The position numbers and the translations under genes were made by a program. A DNA stretch of 60,403 nucleotides, taken from NCBI GenBank assembly GCA_900544075.1, contig UQTJ01000019.1, positions 1 through 60,403 of the forward strand. Reading direction: 5' to 3'. Position 1 is the stretch's first letter, and each line of letters opens with the position of its first letter. Shown here piece after piece: positions 45,151 through 53,544 of the stretch. The DNA is from an uncultured Bacteroides sp. (GTDB lineage Bacteria > Bacteroidota > Bacteroidia > Bacteroidales > Bacteroidaceae). The notes under the pieces are model-generated. The model was not told the origin of the DNA, ran no database searches, and worked only from the letters and a program-made list of their open reading frames with translations.

Positions 45151-45238
45151 CGTAACACGTACGTGTAACGGGTGGAACACGAACGTGTTACGCGCGTAAC
45201 ACGTTCGTGAAGCGGGCGTAACACGTACGTGTCACGCT
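45151..45238. repeat. Four 22-bp tandem repeats of palindromic units
   Basis: ACACGTACGTGT (45155), ACACGAACGTGT (45177), ACACGTTCGTGA (45199) and ACACGTACGTGT (45221) start exactly 22 bp apart. The first unit extends to CGTAACACGTACGTGTAACG. Each unit is an imperfect palindrome, GC-richer than its surroundings. The array begins 6 bp beyond the oxyR stop. The rest of the 44947-45244 spacer holds the 26-bp palindrome and the hicA operator candidate; no gene is visible there. Confidence 0.8.
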
Positions 45239-45244
45239 TTGTTC

Positions 45245-46174
45245 TTATCGGAGTTTTATCTTATGTCTCCTCAGTCTTTCCTCCATCATATAGGACGGAA
45301 TTATTGATTTAAGGGTTTCCAGCACGGCATTTACGGCACGCTCCCTTATAAAATCATCTTTTATAAGTATGGAGATGCATCTTTGTGCAGGAGGATTGAC
45401 GTTCAGATGCACTACGTTTTCCTTCTGAGCATCGGACAGGAAAGGAATGTGAAGCTCCGGAATAATGGTATATCCGCCGTTGCGGTCCACTATTCTGACA
45501 AGTGTTTCTATGCTCCCGGCCTCGTAGATATGGTTCCCTATATCCTTGTTCTTGCAGAAGTTCATCGCACCGTTCGGTACGCAATGTCCCTCCTTAAGAA
45601 TCCACATATGCTCGGCCGGCAGATTTCCGCTTGCTATTATCTTCCGGGCATGACTGCACCCGGACGAGAAATATGCCACGAACTTTTCTATATAGACCGG
45701 TATTTCCAGTATCCCTTCCCTATCCTCCGGCAAGGTGGAAATGGCTATGTCGATGTTTCCGAAACGGAGCTCACGTACGAGGGAGGCATTCTCTTTCTCA
45801 TCTATAAACAAGTCTACATCGGGATGGGCACTACGGAAATGATGAATGAAGTCCGGAACCAGATACGGCGCAATAGTGGGAAGTATTCCCATCCTCAGAC
45901 TGCCTTTCATAGTACCTGTTTCGTCCGAAACAAGTTCCTTTATCCTCTGCGATTCATTCAGTGCTATCTGTGCCTGACGTATTATTTTCTCTCCAATGGC
46001 CGTAGGGGCAATGTTCTTTCTGTCGCGGCTGAATATCTTCACATCCAGCTCTTCTTCAAGCTTCTGAATCATGGCGCTAAGTGTAGGCTGAGTCACACCG
46101 CATGCCTCGGCTGCAAGTACGAAATGGCGGTACTTGTCAAGTGCCACGATATATTCCATCTGTTGTAAATTCAT
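45245..46174 (-). CDS. oxyR: Peroxide-sensing LysR-type regulator OxyR
   Basis: A 309-residue LysR-type regulator. The N-terminal winged helix is in MNLQQMEYIVALDKYRHFVLAAEACGVTQPTLSAMIQKLE, and the effector domain spans about 90-300. The redox cysteines of OxyR are both present with the correct spacing: C198 and C207 in EGHCVPNGAMNFC, which form a disulfide on peroxide exposure. It controls peroxide-defence genes in Bacteroides. It is divergent from a small-protein/thioredoxin operon, with a site resembling the OxyR consensus between the start codons, so autoregulation and activation of the thioredoxin operon are likely. Confidence 0.92.
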   Translation of the reverse strand: MNLQQMEYIVALDKYRHFVLAAEACGVTQPTLSAMIQKLEEELDVKIFSRDRKNIAPTAIGEKIIRQAQIALNESQRIKELVSDETGTMKGSLRMGILPTIAPYLVPDFIHHFRSAHPDVDLFIDEKENASLVRELRFGNIDIAISTLPEDREGILEIPVYIEKFVAYFSSGCSHARKIIASGNLPAEHMWILKEGHCVPNGAMNFCKNKDIGNHIYEAGSIETLVRIVDRNGGYTIIPELHIPFLSDAQKENVVHLNVNPPAQRCISILIKDDFIRERAVNAVLETLKSIIPSYMMEERLRRHKIKLR

Positions 46175-46180
46175 GGTTCA

Positions 46181-46216
46181 ATAGATTTTGTCTATACAAA
46201 GATAGAAATAATCTGT
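46181..46216. promoter_or_regulatory. OxyR-box-like element overlapping the oxyR -7 box
   Basis: Four tetrads ATAG (46181), CTAT (46192), ATAG (46202) and CTGT (46213) follow the tandem ATAG-N7-CTAT pattern of the enterobacterial OxyR site, with a 6-bp rather than 7-bp centre and one mismatch in the last. The oxyR -7 box TATCTTTG (complement of 46197-46204) lies inside it. Confidence 0.55.
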
Positions 46217-46238
46217 TGTCGGTGTAGCGAGAGTGGCG

Positions 46239-46246
46239 TATTTTTG
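46239..46246 (+). promoter_or_regulatory. -7 box (TATTTTTG) of the thioredoxin operon
   Basis: TATTTTTG is an exact TAnnTTTG, 27 bp before the small-protein start, with GTTG (46215-46218) 20 bp upstream as a near -33 element. The -33 touches the right edge of the OxyR-box-like site, as expected for activation. Confidence 0.5.
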
Positions 46247-46273
46247 CATCAGAAACAATAAACGATTACAACC

Positions 46274-46513
46274 ATGAACGAATTATTAAGGAACTGGAAC
46301 ATATTCCGATTGATAAGACTTCTGTCCGGAGCAGGATTTGCAATATACGGTATCTACTCCGACGACCATTTTCTCACAACTCTTGGATTGCTGTTGGCAT
46401 TCATGGCTGTCATAAACCAGTCATGCTGTTGCTCTGGAAGTGGATGCGGAACAAGCCAAAAGACAAAGCCTATATATAAGGATATAGTAAAGACATACAA
46501 CCCTAATAAATAA
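46274..46513 (+). CDS. Small Cys-rich membrane protein
   Basis: A 79-residue protein with two short hydrophobic helices (about 13-29 and 34-48) followed by INQSCCCSGSGCGTSQ (48-63) and a charged tail. The cluster of four cysteines just after the membrane segment is striking and could bind a metal or form a redox pair. The first half resembles small rhodanese-associated DUF2892-type membrane proteins, but not convincingly. It is first in an operon with thioredoxin, opposite oxyR, so a role in thiol redox or oxidant defence is inferred. Confidence 0.65.
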   Translation: MNELLRNWNIFRLIRLLSGAGFAIYGIYSDDHFLTTLGLLLAFMAVINQSCCCSGSGCGTSQKTKPIYKDIVKTYNPNK

Positions 46514-46544
46514 TAAAGTAATAACACATAAATAATGATTGATT

Positions 46545-46904
46545 ATGAAAGCAAAACATCTGACTAAAGAAGAATTTCTGAATAAAGTGGCCAACTATGA
46601 AACTAACCCTAACGAATGGAAGTTCTTAGGTGAACGTCCTGCTCTGATAGACTTCTATGCCACATGGTGCGGACCTTGCAAGATGCTTGCTCCGGTACTG
46701 GACGAACTGGCAGAGGAATACGACGGAAAGATAGATATCTACAAAATAGATGTTGACCAGGAAGAGGAACTGGCCGGACTGTTCGCTATACGCAGCGTAC
46801 CGACATTGCTCTTTGTACCTATGACAGGTGCGCCGCAGATGGCCCAGGGTGCTATGCCTAAGCCTGCATTGAAGGAGGCTATACAGAAGGTACTTTTAGG
46901 TTAA
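46545..46904 (+). CDS. trxA: Thioredoxin
   Basis: A 119-residue thioredoxin fold with the canonical active site WCGPC at residues 41-45 (DFYATWCGPCKMLAPVLDEL) and the cis-proline in IRSVPTLLF. It reduces protein disulfides in the cytoplasm; no signal peptide is present. The start MKAKHLTK is an ATG; a TTG two codons upstream would only add MI. It has about 20 residues more at the N-terminus than E. coli TrxA. It lies 31 bp downstream of the Cys-rich membrane protein and under the OxyR-linked promoter. Confidence 0.92.
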   Translation: MKAKHLTKEEFLNKVANYETNPNEWKFLGERPALIDFYATWCGPCKMLAPVLDELAEEYDGKIDIYKIDVDQEEELAGLFAIRSVPTLLFVPMTGAPQMAQGAMPKPALKEAIQKVLLG

Positions 46905-46942
46905 GACTTATTAACTAAAAACGAAATGTGATTTTCCAAAAC

Positions 46943-46992
46943 GAAATGTGCCGGAAACAGTTGTAATGAACAGCTGTTGTCCGGCACATTTC
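46943..46992. terminator. Bidirectional terminator between trxA and cydB
   Basis: Arms GAAATGTGCCGGA (46943-46955) and TCCGGCACATTTC (46980-46992) pair perfectly over 13 bp, followed by TTTATATATTT on the plus side. The two genes converge here, so it can serve both. The sequence AAAACGAAATGTG also occurs once more just upstream (46918-46930). Confidence 0.7.
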
Positions 46993-47015
46993 TTTATATA
47001 TTTACTGAAATATCA

Positions 47016-48167
47016 TCAATATGCATGGTCATCATTCTTTATCTCATCTGCAGTGATTGGCTTACGGTCGATGGCACGCCATGCATAGAATATGTATGCC
47101 AATACAAACGGAACCAGAATTGACACGTATGCCATGGTCTTGAGAGTAAACAGGCTGGAGCAGCTGTTTGATATTGTCAGCGAGCTCTGCATATCCGTCA
47201 GCGAAGGATAATATGCCGTATTGTTATATCCGGCAACAAGCAGCAATGACAGAACAGTAAGGATTGTTCCTATGCCTGAATACCATATACCTCCCTTGAA
47301 TGCAAGCGAAAGTATGCTTTTACCCAATCCATAAAGCACAAGGAGAACCCCAAGCAGGAAGAGCACAAGAAGGTATGGCATATCCACAAAATTGTTGAAA
47401 TACTTGTACGGTTCCAACGCTATCATCTGAGTTTCCGGATTTACCGCAAATCCGTCTTTAAGCAATGTGCGTATGACGTATGCCAGGAAGAACAAGAGGA
47501 AAGGCACTGCATCGGAAACCAGCTGTCGGCGACAGCGTGTGATTATCGCATCATTATCTATATTGTTGATGAAATACATTCCTCCAAGGAGTCTTGCAAG
47601 GAAGAATACAGCCATACCCAACACGAGATTCCATGGCTCGGCAAAGGCATCAAGCCCGTGCCATCCGTTCGACCATGAACTGATGACAGGCATACCCAAT
47701 TCTGTCAGATTATCCTTTGTCACCTCAAAGTGTGAGCCATAGAAGAATGTAGACACAGCCATACCGAGAAGCAGCGGTCCCATCACACCGTTCAGCATAA
47801 GGAAGTATCTGTATGTACGCTGACCGAGCAGGTTGCCAAGCTTGGACTGAAACTCATACGATACCGCCTGAAGCACGAAAGTGAAAAGTATTATCATCCA
47901 CAGCCAGTACGCTCCTCCGAAACTTGTACTGTAGAACAACGGGAATGATGCGAAGAATGCTCCTCCGAAAGTGACAAGAGTGGTAAACGTGAACTCCCAC
48001 TTTCTGCCAGTGGAGTTAATCAGCATCTTTCTCTCCTCCTCTGTCTGACCGATGCGGTAAATCAGAGAGTTGCCTCCCTGCACAAAAAGCAGGAACACCA
48101 GTAGTGCACCCAACAGTGATACTATGAACCACCAGTAGTGCTGTAAGAATATATATGTAGATTCCAT
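47016..48167 (-). CDS. cydB: Cytochrome bd ubiquinol oxidase subunit II
   Basis: A 383-residue membrane protein with nine predicted helices. It starts METTYIFLQHYWWFIVSLLGALLVF-like with the conserved N-terminal QGG segment (LFVQGGNSLIYRIGQ), and WEFTFTTLVTFGGAFFASFPLFYSTSFGGAYW is the CydB core. It partners CydA in the bd-type terminal oxidase, which reduces O2 with quinol electrons and permits growth and O2 scavenging at nanomolar oxygen in Bacteroides. It follows cydA by 38 bp in the DUF4492-cydA-cydB operon. Confidence 0.93.
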   Translation of the reverse strand: MESTYIFLQHYWWFIVSLLGALLVFLLFVQGGNSLIYRIGQTEEERKMLINSTGRKWEFTFTTLVTFGGAFFASFPLFYSTSFGGAYWLWMIILFTFVLQAVSYEFQSKLGNLLGQRTYRYFLMLNGVMGPLLLGMAVSTFFYGSHFEVTKDNLTELGMPVISSWSNGWHGLDAFAEPWNLVLGMAVFFLARLLGGMYFINNIDNDAIITRCRRQLVSDAVPFLLFFLAYVIRTLLKDGFAVNPETQMIALEPYKYFNNFVDMPYLLVLFLLGVLLVLYGLGKSILSLAFKGGIWYSGIGTILTVLSLLLVAGYNNTAYYPSLTDMQSSLTISNSCSSLFTLKTMAYVSILVPFVLAYIFYAWRAIDRKPITADEIKNDDHAY

Positions 48168-48205
48168 ATCAAATGTAAATAATGTTTTATCAGATTCATA
48201 TAGTG

Positions 48206-49708
48206 TTATTTGTCCTCAGGACCGTGCTTTATAGCCTTCAGCATAATTCCTATCTCGGCTATCAGAAGGACGGTAAACATGATGAGGAATATGAAGAATG
48301 TGGTCTGCACGGAGCCTGTTTCAAGTTTGGATATCGCCGCATCCACTGGCAGCATATCTTGAATGGTCCATGGCTGGCGTCCAACCTCTGCCACTATCCA
48401 TCCGGCATGACTGGCGATATATGCCAGAGGGATACTCCACAGTCCCAACCACAGCAGCCAGTTATGGTAGTCCACATTGCATGTTTTCTTCCAGGTAAGG
48501 AACATCAGAACGGCAAACAGGACAATGAAATACATTCCCAGACCTACCATCACACGGAATGACCAGAACATAAGATTCACATTCGGTACGAGTGTGGATG
48601 TATCCTTTATATATCCGTAGCCGAAATACGGCATATTCTCATCAAGTACACGGAGTGAGGACTCCATAACTGCGGTATCACCTTCCTTTTTAGCCTGTCT
48701 GTAATCGGCCAATGCCTTTATGGCCATCTTTCCGCGTACAATCTTTTCATCTACAGAGAGAGCTTTAGTGCCGTCTGCCAACTCATATCCGCCTTTCATT
48801 ATATCGTTTATACCCGGAACGAATCCGTCTGTACTGTGTGTGGCAAGTACGGAAAGCATCTCCGGTATCTCTACAGGACCTACTACAGTAAGTGGGGCAT
48901 GCGCACTTCCATCGTAAAGTGCCTCCATTGATGCAAGTTTCATAGGCTGAACCTGTGCCACCTGATATGCCGACTGGTCGCCGGTTGCAGCAGTCACGAT
49001 TGAAGCGAACAGACCTACCGCGGAGGCCACCTTTATGCTTGCCTTGGCAAATTCTTTCTCACGCTTCTTTATCAGATACCAGCAGCTCACTCCCACCACG
49101 AACACTGCTCCTAAAATCCAGCTGCTTATCACTGTATGGAAGAACTTGACAACAGCCACCGGAGAGAATGCCACTGACATGAAGTCTACCATCTCATTGC
49201 GCATAGTGTCAGGATTGAACTCCATTCCTACAGGGTATTGCATCCACGAATTGGCAACGAGTATCCACCATGCCGAAATCGTAGCCCCAAGCCCCGTTAG
49301 CCATGTGGATGCAAGGTGGAAGCGTCGGCTCACTTTCTCCCATCCGAAGAACATCACGGCTATGAATGTAGCCTCCATGAAGAAAGCCAATATTCCCTCT
49401 ATGGCCAAAGGGGCACCGAAGATGTCGCCCACAAACCATGAATAATTACTCCAGTTGGTTCCGAACTGGAACTCAAGAATAAGTCCTGTAGCAACGCCTA
49501 TGGCAAAATTGATTCCGAACAGTTTCATCCAGAACTTGGCTGTACGTTTCCAGAACTCATTACCCGTGCGATAATAGACTGTTTCCATTGTTCCCATTAT
49601 TACCGCAAGGCCTAATGTGAGCGGAACAAACAGCCAGTGATACATGGCCGTCAAGGCAAACTGTGCCCTCGACCAGTCAATCAAAGAAGTGTCAATAGCT
49701 TCAATCAT
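48206..49708 (-). CDS. cydA: Cytochrome bd ubiquinol oxidase subunit I
   Basis: A 500-residue heme-bearing subunit with nine predicted helices. The N-terminal WSRAQFALTAMYHWLFVPLTLGLAV contains the H of the active-site heme region, FGINFAIGVATGLILEFQFGTNW is conserved, and HAGWIVAEVGRQPW near residue 440 is the CydA signature. The Q-loop (about 250-330) is of intermediate length with an extra ALADYRQAKKEG-type insertion, as in Bacteroidetes enzymes. Quinol is oxidised on the periplasmic side, contributing to proton motive force. Confidence 0.94.
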   Translation of the reverse strand: MIEAIDTSLIDWSRAQFALTAMYHWLFVPLTLGLAVIMGTMETVYYRTGNEFWKRTAKFWMKLFGINFAIGVATGLILEFQFGTNWSNYSWFVGDIFGAPLAIEGILAFFMEATFIAVMFFGWEKVSRRFHLASTWLTGLGATISAWWILVANSWMQYPVGMEFNPDTMRNEMVDFMSVAFSPVAVVKFFHTVISSWILGAVFVVGVSCWYLIKKREKEFAKASIKVASAVGLFASIVTAATGDQSAYQVAQVQPMKLASMEALYDGSAHAPLTVVGPVEIPEMLSVLATHSTDGFVPGINDIMKGGYELADGTKALSVDEKIVRGKMAIKALADYRQAKKEGDTAVMESSLRVLDENMPYFGYGYIKDTSTLVPNVNLMFWSFRVMVGLGMYFIVLFAVLMFLTWKKTCNVDYHNWLLWLGLWSIPLAYIASHAGWIVAEVGRQPWTIQDMLPVDAAISKLETGSVQTTFFIFLIMFTVLLIAEIGIMLKAIKHGPEDK

Positions 49709-49740
49709 AAAATAAAGTTTTATTAAGTTAGTTTGATTAG

Positions 49741-49962
49741 TTATTTCTCATATGAGTCCGATGCTCTTATAACCAGTTCATTGCCTACATAGTCCTGCTT
49801 CTCCTCTGTGGTCTTGTCTTTCAGGAATGAAGGGAAAAAGAACAGTTTGATTATAAAGAACATTACAAAAAGTTTCAGCAGGATTATAAGCCAGAGTATG
49901 CGTCCTGTAGTCATAGACTTGAAACCGTCTGCATAAAACCTGTAAATTCCGATTATGTTCAT
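49741..49962 (-). CDS. DUF4492 small membrane protein of the cytochrome bd operon
   Basis: A 73-residue protein: a short N-terminal IYRFYADGFKSMT amphipathic region, one transmembrane helix (about 20-45, LWLIILLKLFVMFFIIKLFFFPSFL) and a charged tail. It is the DUF4492 family, found upstream of cydA in Bacteroidetes, and by position it could act like CydX, the small stabilising subunit of proteobacterial bd oxidase. The start MNIIGIYRF was chosen over an ATG 29 codons upstream, because the -7 box lies between them. Confidence 0.82.
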   Translation of the reverse strand: MNIIGIYRFYADGFKSMTTGRILWLIILLKLFVMFFIIKLFFFPSFLKDKTTEEKQDYVGNELVIRASDSYEK

Positions 49963-49993
49963 AATTAATAAGTGTATATTTTTATAATGATTA

Positions 49994-50024
49994 CAAAGTA
50001 AATGATTTATCGTGAAAAACCAAG
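49994..50024 (-). promoter_or_regulatory. Promoter candidate of the DUF4492-cydAB operon
   Basis: The complement of 49994-50001 reads TTACTTTG (one base from TAnnTTTG), with CTTG (complement of 50021-50024) 19 bp upstream. It ends 32 bp before the DUF4492 start. Confidence 0.45.
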
Positions 50025-50060
50025 GTTTTGTCCACAGATTTCTTTGCAAAATCTATCTTT

Positions 50061-50092
50061 TTTGCCATTAATATATATAAGGAATAATTTTG
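50061..50092 (+). promoter_or_regulatory. Promoter of the TolC-MacAB operon
   Basis: TTTG (50061-50064), a 20-bp spacer and TAATTTTG (50085-50092) match the Bacteroides consensus exactly, 35 bp before the chosen TolC start. This also rules out the upstream ATG at 50002. Confidence 0.7.
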
Positions 50093-50127
50093 TTGCAGAA
50101 AAAGAATTTAAGATAACAGTAAACAAT

Positions 50128-51471
50128 ATGAGACAAAGAGATTTATTCATTATCGCAGTACTTGGTTCAAGCGCAGGACTTTATGCTCAGGAGAACAAGA
50201 CCTGGAGCCTTCAGGACTGCATTGACTATGCTCTGGAGAAAAACATACAGCTGCAGCAGAACAAACTCTCGCTCGAAGAGGCTGATGTGGATGTGAAAAG
50301 TGCAAAGGCATCTCTCTTTCCAAGTTTGTCGTTCTCTACGGGTCATAATCTGGTAAACCGCCCGTATCAGGAAACGAGTGCAACCGTAAGCGGTACCGAA
50401 ATTATCACAAGTAACAGCAATACCACCTACAACGGAAGCTATAACTTGAGCGCACAATGGACTCTGTGGAACGGAGGACAACGACTGAACAACCTCAAGC
50501 AGCAGAAAACCAACAAGGAAATAGCCGGCTTGTCTGTAGCCGAAACAGAAAATATGCTTCAGGAAGAGATTACGAAACTTTTCGTACAGATTCTGTATGC
50601 CAACGAATCTGTAGCGATAAACAAGAATACATTAGAAGTAAGCGAAGCTACATACAAACGTGCAGTGGAACTTTTCAACGAAGGCAGCCTGTCAAAATCC
50701 GATGTAGCCCAACTGGAGGCTCAGGCAAGCAACGACAAATACCAACTTGTAACAGCAGAAAGCTCACTGAGAAACTATAAGCTTCAGCTGAAACAGTTAC
50801 TGGAACTGGACGGTACCACAGAAATGATTCTTGACCTTCCGGAACTGAAAGACGAAGATGTGATGGCCGTTCTGCCAAGCCAGATAGACGTCTACAATAC
50901 AGCCCTGACATCAAGACCGGAAATACAGAGCAGCAAACTCAGCATTGACAATGCAAAACTCGGTATCAAAACTGCAAAGGCAGGCTACCTCCCTACCATC
51001 AGCCTGTCGGCCTCAACATCGAGCATGACAAACAATGCCAGCACTAACAACTGGGCAGAGCAGATGAAATACGGATGGAACAACATGATTGGTATCAACC
51101 TGAGTATTCCAATCTTCAACAACCGCCAGACTAAAAGCGCAGTTCAGAAAGCACAAATCAGCTACAGTTCATCACAACTCGATTTGATAAACAAACAAAA
51201 GGAGCTGTACTCCACGATAGAAACCCTCTGGCTGGATGCTCTAAACGCACAGCAGCAGTATGAAGCAGCAAACAGCAAACTGGAAAGCTGCCAGACAAGC
51301 TTCGATATAGTGAACGAACAGTTCAATCTCGGCATAAAGAACACAGTAGAACTGCTGACAGAGAAGAACAATCTTCTGAGTGCACAGCAACAGCGTGTTC
51401 AGGCCAAGTACATGGCCATTCTCGACAGGACATTACTTGATTTCTATGCAGGAAACGAAATTAAATTGTAG
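50128..51471 (+). CDS. TolC-family outer-membrane efflux protein
   Basis: A 447-residue outer-membrane channel with a signal peptide ending GLYAQ. Two OEP repeats are visible: WSLQDCIDYALEKNIQLQQNKLSLEEADVDVKSAKASLFPSLSFS (about 24-68) and the matching SRPEIQSSKLSIDNAKLGIKTAKAGYLPTISLSAS (about 262-296), each followed by long coiled-coil helices. It forms a trimeric exit duct for the MacA/MacB-type exporter encoded next, expelling peptides, macrolide-like compounds or lipopeptides. The start at MRQRDLF follows the promoter; the open frame extends 42 codons upstream, but that part precedes transcription. Confidence 0.9.
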   Translation: MRQRDLFIIAVLGSSAGLYAQENKTWSLQDCIDYALEKNIQLQQNKLSLEEADVDVKSAKASLFPSLSFSTGHNLVNRPYQETSATVSGTEIITSNSNTTYNGSYNLSAQWTLWNGGQRLNNLKQQKTNKEIAGLSVAETENMLQEEITKLFVQILYANESVAINKNTLEVSEATYKRAVELFNEGSLSKSDVAQLEAQASNDKYQLVTAESSLRNYKLQLKQLLELDGTTEMILDLPELKDEDVMAVLPSQIDVYNTALTSRPEIQSSKLSIDNAKLGIKTAKAGYLPTISLSASTSSMTNNASTNNWAEQMKYGWNNMIGINLSIPIFNNRQTKSAVQKAQISYSSSQLDLINKQKELYSTIETLWLDALNAQQQYEAANSKLESCQTSFDIVNEQFNLGIKNTVELLTEKNNLLSAQQQRVQAKYMAILDRTLLDFYAGNEIKL

Positions 51472-51475
51472 TAAA

Positions 51476-51530
51476 GAAGGTAGAGAAGGTAAAAAAGTTA
51501 GAGAAGTTAAGAAGTTAGAAAAATTAAATA
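51476..51530 (+). repeat. Degenerate 9-bp purine-rich tandem repeats in the tolC-macA gap
   Basis: Successive units GAAGGTAGA, GAAGGTAAA, AAAGTTAGA, GAAGTTAA, GAAGTTAGA and AAAATTAAA fill the 71-bp gap between the TolC-family and MacA-like genes. The tract is almost wholly purine on the plus strand apart from TT pairs. It could arise by slippage and could tune translation of the adaptor gene. Confidence 0.55.
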
Positions 51531-51542
51531 AAACAACTACAT

Positions 51543-52748
51543 ATGAACAAGAAAAAGGTTTTCATCAGCGCAGCTGCAATAATAGTGCTTGCAGGAGCAG
51601 GACTGTGGATATTCGGTGGAAAAAAATCAAACCAGACTATAAGTTTCGCCACTTCGGCAGTACATAAAGGAATTATCAGCAATTCCATTACAGCTACAGG
51701 TACAATAGAACCGGTTACCGAAGTAGAAGTCGGTACTCAGGTATCAGGTATCATCGACAAGATTTATGTGGACTACAATTCTGTAGTGAAAGAGGGACAG
51801 GTTATAGCCGAAATGGACCGTGTGACTCTTATAAGCGACCTTCAGTCAGCGCAAGCTACATACGATGGTGCTGAAGCAGAATACATCTATCAGGAAAAAC
51901 TTTACGAGAGAAACAAGACTCTGCACGAAAAGCAACTTATCAGCGACACAGAATACGAACAGTACGAGTACAACTACCGCCGTGCGAAAAGTACTTACGA
52001 CCAGAGTAAGGCAGCACTGGCAAAGGCACAGAGAAATCTGTCGTACACCACTATCACATCGCCTATCAACGGTGTTGTGACAAGCCGCGAAGTTGAAGAA
52101 GGCCAGACCGTAGCATCAGGTTTTGAAACTCCTACCCTTTTCACAATAGCAGCGGACTTGACAAAGATGCAGGTAGTGGCAGATGTGGACGAGGCAGACA
52201 TAGCCGGAGTTAAAGACAGTGCAAGGGTTACATTTACAGTAGATGCATATCCTAATGACGTATTCGAAGGAAAAGTGATACAGATACGTTTGGGCAGTAC
52301 AAACAGCAGTAGTTCATCTACCAGCACAACATCGGAAACTGTCGTGACATACGAAGTAGTAATCACAGCCGATAATCCGGACCTGAAGCTGAAACCAAGA
52401 CTGACTGCCAACGTGACAATCTTTACAGATACTCGCGAAGATGTTCTTGTAGTTCCGAACAAGGCTCTCCGATTTACTCCGGACAAGAAATTAGCCGGTG
52501 GCAAGACTATAAAAGACTGCAACTCACCAAAGAAGGTATGGACCATGGATGAAACATCATTCACAGCACACCCTGTAAAAACAGGTATGAGCGACGGTTC
52601 GAACACAGAGATAGTTTCAGGAATCAGCGAAGGAACTGAAATCGTAACTGAAACAATAGTAAAAGGTGAAATGCCTGAAATGAGTGAGGCCGGAGGCGAA
52701 CAAAATCCGTTCATGCCGGGCCCTCCTAACAGAAACAAGAAAAAATAA
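51543..52748 (+). CDS. MacA-like periplasmic adaptor (membrane fusion protein)
   Basis: A 401-residue adaptor anchored by an N-terminal helix (VFISAAAIIVLAGAGLWIFGG). It has the barrel-sandwich/lipoyl halves (TGTIEPVTEVEVGTQVSGIIDKIYVDYNSVVKEGQVIAEMD and TTITSPINGVVTSREVEEGQTV), a coiled-coil hairpin at about 95-165, a beta-barrel domain (ADVDEADIAGV) and a C-terminal membrane-proximal domain. A serine/threonine-rich loop, SSSSTSTTSE, at about 255-264 interrupts the beta-barrel region. It bridges the MacB-like transporter to the TolC-like channel. The start follows the 9-bp repeat tract. Confidence 0.9.
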   Translation: MNKKKVFISAAAIIVLAGAGLWIFGGKKSNQTISFATSAVHKGIISNSITATGTIEPVTEVEVGTQVSGIIDKIYVDYNSVVKEGQVIAEMDRVTLISDLQSAQATYDGAEAEYIYQEKLYERNKTLHEKQLISDTEYEQYEYNYRRAKSTYDQSKAALAKAQRNLSYTTITSPINGVVTSREVEEGQTVASGFETPTLFTIAADLTKMQVVADVDEADIAGVKDSARVTFTVDAYPNDVFEGKVIQIRLGSTNSSSSSTSTTSETVVTYEVVITADNPDLKLKPRLTANVTIFTDTREDVLVVPNKALRFTPDKKLAGGKTIKDCNSPKKVWTMDETSFTAHPVKTGMSDGSNTEIVSGISEGTEIVTETIVKGEMPEMSEAGGEQNPFMPGPPNRNKKK

Positions 52749-52772
52749 TTTCAAGCAAAAGGATTAATCACC

Positions 52773-53519
52773 ATGAGCAAAACAGTAATTGAATTACAGA
52801 ACATAAAGCGTAACTTCCGTGTGGGAGACGAAACAGTACATGCGCTCAGGGGAGTATCATTCAGCATAAACGAAGGCGAGTTTGTCACTATCATGGGTAC
52901 ATCAGGCTCGGGTAAATCAACCTTGCTGAACACACTTGGATGTCTTGACACACCTACAAGCGGCGAATATCTGCTGGACGGAGTTTCGGTAAGGACTATG
53001 AGCAAACCGCAGAGGGCTATACTGAGAAACAGAAAAATCGGTTTCGTATTCCAGAACTATAATCTTCTGCCTAAGACCACTGCGGTGGAAAACGTAGAAT
53101 TGCCACTGATGTATAACCCATCAGTATCGGCAGCCGAAAGACGCAGAAGAGCCATTGAAGCTCTGATAGCCGTAGGACTGGGCGACAGACTGGAACACAA
53201 ATCGAACCAGATGTCAGGAGGACAGATGCAGCGTGTGGCAATAGCCAGAGCACTGGTGAACAACCCTGCCGTAATCCTGGCCGACGAAGCTACAGGTAAC
53301 CTTGATACTCGTACTTCGTTCGAGATTCTGGTACTCTTCCAAAAGCTGCATGCAGAAGGCAGAACCATTATATTCGTTACCCACAATCCTGAACTGGCCA
53401 TGTACAGCAGCCGCAACATACGCCTTCGCGACGGACATGTGATTGAAGATACCGTAAACAACAATATCCTATCGGCGGCAGAGGCGCTTGCAGCACTGCC
53501 AAAGAATGATGAGGACTGA
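52773..53519 (+). CDS. MacB-type ABC transporter ATPase subunit
   Basis: A 248-residue ATP-binding cassette of the LolD/MacB branch: Walker A GTSGSGKST (42-50), Q-loop VFQNYNLLPKTTAVENVELPL, signature QMSGGQMQRVAIARAL (about 145-160), Walker B VILADEATGNLD, and the H-loop in FVTHNPEL. In E. coli MacB this domain and the permease are one chain; here they are two genes 25 bp apart. It powers the mechanotransmission cycle of the tripartite pump formed with the neighbouring genes. Confidence 0.93.
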   Translation: MSKTVIELQNIKRNFRVGDETVHALRGVSFSINEGEFVTIMGTSGSGKSTLLNTLGCLDTPTSGEYLLDGVSVRTMSKPQRAILRNRKIGFVFQNYNLLPKTTAVENVELPLMYNPSVSAAERRRRAIEALIAVGLGDRLEHKSNQMSGGQMQRVAIARALVNNPAVILADEATGNLDTRTSFEILVLFQKLHAEGRTIIFVTHNPELAMYSSRNIRLRDGHVIEDTVNNNILSAAEALAALPKNDED

Positions 53520-53544
53520 TGCGGAACTATAAAACATTTTTACA

